From positions 22,168,806 through 22,232,805 of the forward strand of contig OX419337.1 of NCBI GenBank assembly GCA_948470475.1: DNA of 64,000 bases, given 5' to 3'. The notes under the pieces were generated by a model. That model was not told the origin of the DNA. It ran no database searches and saw nothing but the letters and a program-made list of their open reading frames with translations. Origin of the DNA: Galaxea fascicularis (lineage: Eukaryota; Cnidaria; Anthozoa; Scleractinia; Euphylliidae). Position numbers and translations under genes: made by a program. Below, piece by piece: positions 54,301 to 64,000 of this stretch (position 1 is the first letter of the stretch; the number at the start of each line of letters is the position of its first letter).

Positions 54301-57300
54301 AAATACTTTTAGCCTTGTTAACATGTTGTCATTATCATTATCGTCATTGTCATCAGTAATGGTAATCGGACCGAGTGGAGTCCAGTCCGGTCTGTCTCAT
54401 TACCAATTAATCGTAAAAACTACAATTTCCGAGAAAAGAAGAAGGAACACGTCTGGTTTGCTGGCATAAACATTTGTGCCATAGGATAAACGAAATCACT
54501 AATTACATGTCTTCTAAAATACTGTCATCGTTCAAGGGAAAAATTATCCATTTTGAAGATAGCCCCAACACTGTTACGATGGTGATTGAAACCAAGGTTG
54601 TGATTGGTTGATTTAAACTTTGAATGTGATTGGCTTGTTAAACTGTCCTCTACGATAACAACTTGGCAAGTGAATTAGTGGAAAATAGGAGTTTCTTAAA
54701 CCAATCACAATCGAGGAAATTGCAATTTTTATGATTATTATCGTTATAGTTATGAGAGTTAACCGAGAGCACTCATTGAAAAATCGTTTTACACTTCGTC
54801 ATTCTTCTTACTTTCACAGTTAATTCCTGAGAATCCCGCTAAGCAAGAGCAAGTGTAAGAGCTGTGATTGTCGAAACACGTTCCACCATTTCTGCAAGGG
54901 TTGCTGCGGCATTTGCTTTCAACTGAAAAACGACATGAAGGAAGAAAGTGGTCATGAAGAAAAATCAAACCTTTGGAAAATCTTCTTGTAAATATGGAGG
55001 AAGAAATATCAAAGCCAAATGGGTTTCATCTTCACTCTGGATCAATTCGGGGGTCAATGAATCGTAGGAGAATAGTTTACTAATGTACTGAAGCATATGT
55101 TGCCATTAACTGGAGTGGAATTTAACTCTAGTACCAAGCTTTTCCCTCCTGAGCTCAAGAGCTTCTGTAGCTTCTCAGTCTGCTCACGAATTTATAAACG
55201 GACATTCAAACGAAGCTTTTGCGCAGTCGATTTCTCTGAAGCTGTTTGGTACAATGAACGTAGTTGTCAGTCAATATGTTATATGTATCCAGAGGAACAC
55301 GTGACTACCCATTCGAAAACACCTCACAGTAGCTGTGTACTGTTTCATTTTTTGGCCCTTCAGAAAGGAAGTAAAAGTAGATCATTCGACAAAAATCTCA
55401 CTTTCACAAGCTGAACCACTGAATCCTTGAAAGCACAGACATGTGTGAGTTCCGAGGGCCTCCATACATGTGCCACCATTAAGGCATGGGTTCATGAAAC
55501 AGAGATTCTCCACTGTGAAAATAAAGGAAGATCATGTTACATTAAAAACAACACTTGCAGTATTAGACCCCCTTCGAGATAACTATGACCTTTCATCTAC
55601 TACGCTGCTCCTTTTACAAATTCTTCTCCCTTAAAACAATCTTTGATATCTGTCTAAATGTTAAGAGCTTGATCGGGCATGACCATGCCATGAAGAAAAT
55701 GTAACTATAATTGTTGTAATTGCACAACTACGCACCTTCGCATGTCGGTCCTTTGTACTCCGAGGGACACGAACACTCGAACCCATCATCCATCTCGGTG
55801 CAAGTTCCACCATTTCTGCACGGGTTTGGTTGGCATTTATTTTTCTCTGATCAAAGTAAAATAAAATGAAAACTAAATTGGAATGGCTGCTTAAATTCAT
55901 GAGCGACTAATGATCCACTATCAAGGTCATATCCGTAAAATGACCACAAAAGTTCGCTTGGAAATCAGAATCAATATGAACGAATGTGAAATTACAAGGC
56001 TGAAGCAAGAGGATTGTTTCGGAGTCCCGTCCAGTCCTGTCCCTGATTTAAGTCGTCTTAATTTACTACGTGGATGATGCATATGAAAGAAATCATATGT
56101 GCCTGAATTGCGGATAGGAACCCGTTGAAGTCCTGAATTTTTTTCAGGCTTCTTTACGCAATTGCAAAAATTGCGATCACAACTGCGACGATCATTCTTC
56201 ATTTGATTAATTAACTACGCACAGTACGCCTTGTTTCAATCCATTACTAAACTATCAAATGGCATTCAAGCTGTAACGCCAATCAAAGATACCTTCACAA
56301 TTGGATCCTTTGTATCCCTCCATACAAGTGCAAATATATGCACCATTTGCTTCTGTGCAGATCCCGCCATTGCGACAAGGATTGGGGTGACATTTGTTCT
56401 CCTCTTGAAAACCAGAAACACAGCAAGGTTAGTGCTTTGTTCCATCATTGTAATTTAGTAAAGAACTTGACAAAATATTGTAATTTTCTTTGGATTCTCA
56501 GTCAAAGTAATCAGCGATTCGAAGAGTATACGCATTGCACTATTTTTTTGTATTGGTAAAAAGCTGGCAAACGTCCGGTTTTTAAGAATTTTAATGATCT
56601 TTTAAGAAACATAATAATGTGAAAAGGACGTCGTCTTACGGTCTTGGTAACGAACAATAGAAGGTTCAGCTTCTGGGATTTTAAGATTTTCAGAATGATA
56701 TGATAAAAATAGGCGGGACACAGTTTCTCAGGGAAGTGAAAAGGACAACGCATTGGTAACAAGCTGAGAAAGCTTCAACTTACGGGTTGAAGCCACACTG
56801 AAACGATTTCTAGCAAGTTGTCTTTGCAAAAGAAAGTTAAATCTGATCAGAGTCAATCTATAGTTCTCTAGAAAACACGCACCATCGCAATCTGTTCCCT
56901 TGAAACCTGGTGTGCACATACATTCGTAGCCGTCCTTCACCTCGTTGCAAGTGGCGCCATTTTGACAAGGATTAGGGCTACAATGACGGTCTGTAAGGAC
57001 AATAAACCATTATAAACAAATCAAATTATCATCCTTAATTGGTGTCTTCATTTGAAACTGTATTGTAATTTGCTTTTGCATTATGCCCGCCTGCCTAAAC
57101 TCCTAAAGGGGGTGGCGGTATAATTTTTAGTTTTTAGCACACAAAGCCCTTACTTACACTTTGGGTTTCCTTTTCTAGTTTTGCCAATACTTTGTTTGAT
57201 TACGCAGCATTTTCAGCCAATCTTTTCTCAGTGATGTACTAGGCATTTCGCGTTAACGTAGTAATATACTTGAAGCCCTCCCTTGCCTTGAGATTTCTTA

Positions 57301-58430
57301 CTGCGCAAGTGTGACGAACAAATAAAAATGAAGCAAACATACACACAAACTGGAGACAAAGATTTAAACGCCGTACCACTGTCAGGCAATTGCTAAGTCA
57401 CTATATGGGAGGATACGCTTGGGAAGTAAAGGTGTCTGGCAGTGCAACGGACTCAAAAGGGCCAACAACAATTTCAATTTTAGGGACGTTCTACCTGATT
57501 CCTTTGTTGTGAACGTGACCAATGATTTCTCGATCAACGTTTGGGTGGCCCTGATTGAGTTCGCTGCACTGTATTTGGGTCTAACATAACATCAATAATC
57601 TTAATCAACCTCAATTTCGTTTTATACACAGAGAGACAGAAGTCTCTTGCTACATTTCTGGGGATTTTTAACTGCGAAAACGTGAAAACAAGAGAAGAAG
57701 TATACATCTAAGTAGTATATTAATTGTTGAGGGGTTTCAGGGTTAATAATCACAGACAACTCGCTGTCTTACTTGTTTACTTAGTCAGAATGGATGAGTG
57801 AGTCGCCACAACTTGATCTGTCACTTTTACAGGTTTCCCTATTCATAGATTACGACGCCCTTCTTTTTAACAAAACTCGACTGAGAAATCGAAACAGCCG
57901 AAAACGCACTTACCTTCTTCCTCTTCGTCTTCATCACTGTACATTTTCATCGGATCGAAATACGAAAAAGGAGAACCATGATGGTGAAGCCCTCCGAAGT
58001 AACTCCGGGTAAAATATGGATTGAAAGGTATAGCCATGGGTGGTCTTGGAATTCGAGTCGTTACGATAGTTCTCTGTGTCATTGGAGGTGGTCGCATGAA
58101 CATGTAAGGATGAGTCAAGGCATGAAGTGGACGCATAATGAACTGTCTTTTGCGTTCCTTGTTATATTTTTTCACAGGTGAAAGCGCTTTTGAATTCTTT
58201 AACGGCTTACTGACCCGTAAACGTCGACCGCCATGTTGTTGGTTCCTGGAAGAGTCGCGTAACGCCAGGTTTGTTTGTTTCGTTTTGCCCGCCTCGTGTT
58301 TAGTCTTCGACTTTCTTTCCCTTGCCTTTGGTAAATTTAATGATTGCTCTTCAGTGGGCCTTGCGGTAACTTCGCCTAGAATTAAAAATAGAGCCGTGCC
58401 AAAGAGAATTCCTCTTATTCGTGGCCACAT
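51325..58430 (-). CDS. Secreted protein with basic N-terminal region and 12 EGF-like domains
   Basis: Thirteen exons right to left: 58430-57914, then one EGF per exon at 56990-56883, 56403-56293, 55846-55736, 55512-55402, 54922-54812, 53800-53684, 53450-53334, 53186-53073, 52702-52589, 52359-52249, 51948-51838 and 51473-51325. All junctions are phase 1; total 1902 nt (633 aa). A signal peptide is clear ([16 protein letters not shown], ~22 aa). Residues ~23-172 are Lys/Arg/Pro-rich with [20 protein letters not shown] and end in DEDEEEEG. Each EGF has six cysteines (for example [13 protein letters not shown] ... [13 protein letters not shown]). Eight of twelve carry the C-x4-S/T-C site for O-fucose. 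No transmembrane segment follows the last EGF; the tail is 12 residues. It is extracellular, perhaps a matrix or adhesion protein; I recognise no specific orthologue. Confidence 0.85.
52740..52895. repeat. (CAAT)n/(CAGT)n microsatellite in an EGF-gene intron
   Basis: Tetranucleotide tracts CAATCAAT then TCAGTCAG, about 150 bp, similar in unit to the large array at 6730-7195. Confidence 0.9.
56991..57913 (-). other. Intron between the N-terminal exon and first EGF exon
   Basis: About 0.9 kb with consensus splice sites. I see no extra exon with the right phase and no clear repeat. Confidence 0.6.
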
Positions 58431-59282
58431 TTTGACTCGTTTTCGCAGAAGCAGGAAATCTCTCGATAGACTCGATTATTAGGGTCATACCTTTCTGTTT
58501 ACGTACAATATCAAAATGCTGTTTTGTGATTGGCCGATCTGAGGTCCAACTGACAGTGCGTGCAGATTTATTGTAGTGGTTCATGAATAAGAGATCATTT
58601 TAGTTTTGACTTGAGAAAATGTTTAGTGTCATTGCAAAAAACTTTGATGACCGGCTTAATCTCTTTTATCATATTACTGTAAGCTTGCACGAACTTTTAA
58701 AGGCCACGAATTTTCATTTTATTGACTAAAAATAACGATTGCGATCTTTTCTATATGAATTGAAATTAGGAGAGGAAATTAAATTACGCACGAGGATTAA
58801 ACTCATCTCTTTGCAACATTTGGCTTTTTTAAGTGAAGTCAATTAGCATTTACTACAAACAAAATAATTGAAATTTTAAACTGGTATTTTACTGTTATTG
58901 ATATCATTGTAAATTGCACCTCCTTCTTTCGCGATATTATTTTAAAAAGCCATGAACAATTTTCTCAAACAATTTTCCTGGAAAAATTCCTTCCTCAAAA
59001 AATTTGCCCCATCGAGAGCGCGAAGACCTTCTGCGTTCACGTTCTAAGAATAATAGCACTGGCAACTTTAGATCTGTTTTACTCTTACAGGATAGAGGAT
59101 AATGTAGCTTAAATAAGATTCCCCGTGTGCAAAGAAAATATATCATCAAATTAACCCAAATATAGCAGAAGTAATCAATGGTACAGACAGGCTAATGATA
59201 TTTAACTCCACCTTAGTTAATTTAGTTGCAAAATTACCAATCACCACAAATAAGATTAGTGATACATATTTTGAAAATCGTT
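58431..59282. other. Intergenic region between the two secreted-protein genes
   Basis: This holds the presumed promoter of the EGF gene (just right of 58430) and the 3' flank of the Pro/Gln-rich gene. A/T-rich; nothing else is recognised. Confidence 0.5.
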
Positions 59283-59288
59283 TTTATT
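59283..59288 (-). terminator. Possible polyadenylation signal (AATAAA) of the Pro/Gln-rich secreted gene
   Basis: TTTATT on the plus strand reads AATAAA on the minus strand, about 220 bases beyond the stop codon at 59509-59511. Confidence 0.45.
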
Positions 59289-59508
59289 GACGAGTCATAG
59301 TTCTCACTAGGCCTCAATATTAGGACATAAGTGCAGTAATAACATTGGATCAAATATATCTTTGAGATCTTTCAAACATGAATTTAATGAGTGGAATTTG
59401 ACTGCTCACCCTAAAATACGATCTCTTTCTTATTCATTTTTTTTTGCCAATGAAGAAAAATGATATAAAAACTATTTCTTGGCGCATCATTTTCACGATT
59501 TTAGTGAT

Positions 59509-62500
59509 TTACACGTCATTGGTTTGATTTCTTGATGTTCTTGATTCTTTGTCCGTTTCTGGTATTTCCTTTTTAGTGGTGGTTACGGCGTCTGGCAAAA
59601 AAGAAAAAAAATATTTAACTTGCAACTTTTGTAGCGTTTTGTTCAATCATTATCTCCATAACGAAATCAGTATGAAAAACAGAGATAGTTGACACCGAAC
59701 ATTAAATTAAAAGAAAAAGTAATACTGATGCCAGTGAAGCGACTGCCTTTTCCACTGAATTGCATTCATACGATCAAATTATTATTAAGCCTCCGCCTTT
59801 CCTCGTTATTTTTTAATTACCTTTATCGCTTTTAAGAATACCAGTTTTACCTTGATTATGGATTCTGCCCTCCATACGTCTATTTCTTCTTTGATACGTG
59901 TTCACAGATGCAGTGCCACGCGTTCTTTGATAAGTACTAGCAGGGTAGTAGCTATTTGTATTCCACTGTCCCTGATTGGAATACGGTGAGTTTTGATATC
60001 CTTGGTACGACTGCTTCTGAGCATCATCCCTGTTCTCGTCACCATAGCGTCTTGTGTAACCAGGCTGGTAATTGACATGTCTCTGGTAAGACCCGTTTTG
60101 ACGTGATGGTATCTTAAGACGCCGAACCCCTCCAGCCAGGCCCAGAAACCTGGGTCCAGTTTGTGGTGCTGGTGGTCTTAACCCCGGAAGCATTACAACT
60201 GGCGGTGCTCTGCCAACTGATGGCGCCGCTGCCACTCCAGGTACAAGAGATGGAAACAAAGAAGAAGGCGAAATCAGGGCAGCAGATGGCGATTGGACCC
60301 CGGCGACAGCAGGGTTGGCAATTGCTGGAGGAACTGCTCCCAAGTTTGGAGGGGCTACATAAGGCAATCCAGGAGATTGTGGTGGCATAAGGTAACCAAC
60401 GGAAGGAGGTGGATTTTGACCTTGTAGCACAGGCAGAGTACCAGCTGCAACTGCACCAGGAGGGTTGTAGACAGAGACCACTTGAGGGACTGTCGGAGAT
60501 TGGAGTCCGAGATTAGGGGCAGGCATGACACTCTGAGGGGCCTGCGGGACCACAGCAACACTGATCTGGTGCTGATTGGGCTTCGTAAGCTCTACCTTGG
60601 TGCTGACTGGAGCTGTCACAGGATTGACAAGTAGGGTGGTGGTCTGTGGTTGCGCTGCAGCTCCGATTATTCCCGCTTGGTTTGATACCTGAGGAGTTAC
60701 TTGCATTACACCAGGTAATGCTGCAATACAAGAGGTGTTAATAAAACGGGCGCAGCAGGAAGTTAATTTAAACAGTATCCTCTTTACAATACAAACTTGG
60801 TAAGAATGGAAACGATTAGAATGAATGTTTGTTAAATGCGTATATTTCTTCAGCTTAGGATTAAGGCTGGTGTAAACGCCAGCCACAACATTCAACATTG
60901 TTGGGCCTAACATTTTTAGTTGTTGATGGAAGAGTTAGTGAAATCGTTTAAACGACTGAAATATTGGGCATACTCTCTCACGTACGGAACGTTTAGCCAC
61001 ACAACAAAGTTAGCTGTTGTATGCTAGTTCCCGATTTTGAATCGCGCGCAGTTACACGTGCACGAATCCAACATTGTTGCAGATAATGTTACAGCGAACG
61101 CAACGTTGTGGTGCTACGTTTCCACGATGACAAGATAAAAATAGAATGGAACTAATTGGCACCAAAGTTTCATTTGAAGCCTTCAAACCTCCATAAACAA
61201 CTAGCAACAACATCCAACATGTTAGGACCAACGATATTTAGAAGTTGAGATAAATTGCAATATTTACCTGTTTGTCCTTCAGGTTTCTGATGGATATTTA
61301 TCACGTGAACTGCAAAGCAAAAGGTCGGCTTAATCTCTGAAAGCTATTTTAGATTTCCTTCAATCAGTGTAGATTGCTTGAGACACTAACTTGAGTTGTT
61401 ACAGCTTACCTGAAGGTGGAGATTTGTAAACAACCATTGGTTTAACAGCTTCCTCTTCTATGGCTGAAGGAGATGAAATAAAATAAATCGTTGTGTCGTG
61501 GAGTATGAGCAACAGAATGACAAACCGTTAGATTTAACGCTCTGTTTGTTCATTTTTTCCAGCTTACCGATGGGTTGAGGTTTATAAACAACCATTGGTT
61601 TGGCCACTCCCTCTTCACTGGCTAAAAAGATGGATTATGAACAAAATGGATTATGAACAACAAAACTACAAAGCGCCAGCAATCTTCCCGTTTATGCATC
61701 TTCCTAGATTTATGCATCTTCTGCATTTCCTCATTGGTGCAATTTTGGGCCGATCTGATTGCTGACTGCAATTAACTCAGAGCAGCTAACGACTGAGTGA
61801 ATGCTTGCCAATGTCTTTTGCTATTGGTAAGGTATGATGCGTCTTTTACCTGTTGCTACTCCAGGTGACTGGTGAACATCTACCACTTGAACTGTAAACC
61901 AAAATAGTCGTTTTCATTAGCCCATTAAGATTACATCAAGTGAAACGAAGTTATATGTTATACGTTACAGGACAGGACATGCTTGTAGACAAGCGCCCTC
62001 TTTGAACCAAAGCTATGAGTATTTTAGAATAAAAACCTTTTAAGCAACTTGTTAAAAGAATATGCACAATTATATCATAGGCCATGTCCTGTTGGCCACT
62101 TTTTAATCCTTTTGGGGTTTTAGAAGGTTTTGAGACATAAAGAAATTTAAGATGGCGGCCTTCCAGAGCAAATAACGTAATTGTCACGTTCATGACGTCA
62201 TGACGTATACTTCAGTTTGTAAACTCAAAGGAGGGAGATTTAAGTGTACTTTGTGCTGTTGATTAATCTACTTTGTAAATTCAAAGGAGGGAGATTTTAG
62301 CGTACTTTATGGCTGTTGACTTTAATTGTCATTGTTAGGGAACGAAAAATCTCATACAAATTAAATAGGATTAACCTCACTCCAGCTAACCTGTAGGTGG
62401 AGGCTTGGAAACAAACACTGGTTTAACCACACCTTCTTCGGTAGCTGTAGAAAATTATTATAAAATGTTTGAGCAAGCTACTGTTGACGATAATCCCACT

Positions 62501-63694
62501 AATCGGCTTAACATTAAAATTAGAGACCAATACAACGTAGAATGACTTTAAATTTTTTTGTATCTTTCGGCTGGCCAAACCAGCCTTCTTCAGGTACAAT
62601 GAGAATCCACATTGGAAGGGGTGTTTATGTAATGATCACGGCATTTGCGTAATACCGGAGATACGTAAAACTAATTTGATTGTAATGAAGTGAAACAATC
62701 GTTAAGTCATGAAATAAATCTTTATTTTTAAACCTTATGAAATTTGGGAGTAACATAGAGTAAGGGAAATCATTTCTAATGAAATGACAGTGCAACATAG
62801 GAAACACCATAAATGGTTTAAATATCATCCAAAAACTACACATTAACAATTAACTTGCTCTTGTAAGCCTAAAGAGGGTGAACAGGAGTCGGAGTGAGGG
62901 AGGTCGCAATATTCCAGCATCCGGTCAAAAATGTTTTTATACAGTAATTTTTCATCGGGTTTGTTAATTTTATGACCATTTATAAATTCATGGTTTAGGA
63001 AATTTGGAGAACTAAAATGGCGTCCTTAGAGACCTAATGACGTAATTTCTAGCTTACATAACTTTATGACTTTGCAGACCTTTAAAAGAGGACCTCAAAG
63101 CAGAGCAGAGCTTTTACATCAACTTAATTTGTTTATTCTACCCCATGGTGGTTTGAAGCTGAGAAGATGGGTGTAAGGGGGGGGGGGGGGGGGTGAACAA
63201 GGTGCCTAATCTCTTCACAAAAAATACGTTTTGGGCGAAATAAGGACAGATTGAAAATGGAGGCTTAGTATAGCTTACCTGTAAGTAGAGGTTTATAAAC
63301 AAGCACTTGTCTGGCCGTAGCCCCTTCAATGGCTGTAGGAAAATAACAGGCATACACCTTTGACCTTACTTTACTCTACTTATCTTAAAATGTAGGCTAA
63401 CTATAGCTTACCCGTCAGTGAAGGTTTATAAACAAGCACTGGTTTTACAACTCCTTCGTCAGTGGCTGTTGAAAAATAATAGGCATACATTATGAGATGA
63501 GATCAATCGGTTTGTCTTAAAGAACGAAAGGTAGTGTTACAAAATGCGAGGTTTTGTTCGAGCTGTTCTTCGTATTTATTGATTATCGGCTTACTAAGAA
63601 CTCTCTTACCTTGAACAGGAGAAATCACTTTTGATGAACTGACTGTGCAGGACAGAAAAAGAATAAACCACTGAAGCCTCGTACAAAAACACAT
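59509..63694 (-). CDS. Secreted Pro/Gln-rich protein built from duplicated mini-exons
   Basis: Ten exons right to left: 63694-63610, 63465-63412, 63332-63279, 62444-62391, 61891-61850, 61621-61568, 61463-61410, 61309-61268, 60720-59821 and 59591-59509 (1422 nt, 473 aa). Exon 1 is a signal peptide (LQWFILFLSCTVSSSKV). Exons 2-4, 6 and 7 are 18-codon repeats of the type ATDEGVVKPVLVYKPSLTG; exons 5 and 8 are 14-codon repeats (VQVVDVHQSPGVATG, VHVINIHQKPEGQTG). Exon 9 is long and rich in Pro, Gln, Val and Ala (SVMPAPNLGLQSPTVPQ, VAPPNLGAVPPAIANPAVAG), then Arg/Tyr/Gln-rich (YTRRYGDENRDDAQ, QGYQNSPYSNQGQWN). Exon 10 adds a short charged tail ending RNQTNDV; it fits in phase, but if its donor is skipped the protein stops two codons later at 59813. 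No known domain. Probably extracellular matrix. Confidence 0.72.
62561..62594 (-). ncRNA. Hammerhead-like motif, second family
   Basis: On the minus strand: CTGAAGA, A, GGCTGG-TTTG-(G)CCAGCC, GAAA. The core CUGANGA and GAAA are intact and stem II is 6 bp and perfect. The base after GAAA is G rather than the usual C and no GUC follows, so the cleavage site appears lost. It is in an intron of the Pro/Gln-rich gene. Confidence 0.35.
63176..63194 (+). repeat. Poly-G homopolymer
   Basis: A run of about 17 G after GTAAG. Homopolymers of this length are prone to sequencing error. It lies in an intron, so gene phase is unaffected. Confidence 0.85.
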
Positions 63695-64000
63695 TACAAA
63701 TGAAAGAGGAAGCTTATTATACGTATTTCCCTATTGTGCTGGGAAAAGTAACAGCTATTTCTAACGTTTCTTTGTTTACTCTGGTATGGGAAGGGGAAAG
63801 GCAATATTCAATCGAATATGATCTAGCAGCAATTTGGCATGGCAGGTCCCTGCTTACTTGACTTTAGGTCCATGCATTTTTAATGTAATTTTATGATAAA
63901 AATATCTGATATGTGTTATATTTATGTTATTTGTGGGGCAGTTTTGTTAGTCTTCTGAGCATTGGAAGAAATCAATAGATCAAGATGGCATATAAATGAT
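63695..64000. promoter_or_regulatory. Upstream region of the Pro/Gln-rich secreted gene
   Basis: The last 300 bases of the window precede the signal-peptide exon on the minus strand and should contain its 5' UTR and part of its promoter. TTATTATACG at about 63714-63723 is A/T-rich but I would not name a TATA box. No other feature. Confidence 0.35.

Overview
The window is nuclear DNA of an invertebrate animal, most likely an anthozoan cnidarian such as a stony coral. Genes are broken into many short exons with GT/AG introns and have animal orthologues (RPLP0, ERICH3). Introns and intergenic DNA are packed with short foldback or inverted-repeat transposons, a tRNA-derived SINE and a decayed BEL/Pao retrotransposon. 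The assignment to anthozoans is an inference from gene structure and repeat style; no marker gene proves it.

Six protein-coding genes can be assembled exon by exon, and in each one the splice phases close. (1) Minus strand, 139-7877, running off the left edge: a fused pseudouridine-5'-phosphate glycosidase and PfkB-type pseudouridine kinase, 13 coding exons visible, with a non-coding first exon near 8446. (2) Plus strand, 9355-12239: the ribosomal stalk protein uL10/P0 (RPLP0), 6 coding exons, 315 aa. (3) Plus strand, 14476-35480: an ERICH3 orthologue in 19 exons, 1366 aa, which also carries a leucine-rich-repeat domain near its C-terminus. (4) Minus strand, 39941-44821: a four-transmembrane protein with a long Ser/Thr/Pro tail and a PPPAY motif, 447 aa. 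(5) Minus strand, 51325-58430: a secreted protein with a basic N-terminal region and 12 EGF-like domains, one per exon, 633 aa. (6) Minus strand, 59509-63694: a secreted Pro/Gln-rich protein, 473 aa, whose N-terminal third is built from seven duplicated mini-exons.

The psuG/psuK and RPLP0 genes diverge from a shared ~0.7-kb upstream region. The two right-hand secreted genes lie in tandem on the minus strand and both use strictly phase-1 exon modules. They might be co-expressed extracellular-matrix components, but nothing in the sequence proves this.

The gene-free stretches (12.3-14.4, 35.5-39.9, 44.9-51.3 and 58.5-59.5 kb) hold no convincing genes. They and the introns contain at least a dozen different inverted-repeat elements, microsatellites, minisatellites, and several sequences resembling the minimal hammerhead ribozymes of Penelope-like retroelements. 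The most noteworthy items are the ERICH3-LRR fusion, the ribozyme-like motifs (one inside a near-perfect palindrome), two MITE families with CAGG...CCTG ends and 6-bp target duplications, and the mini-exon array gene.
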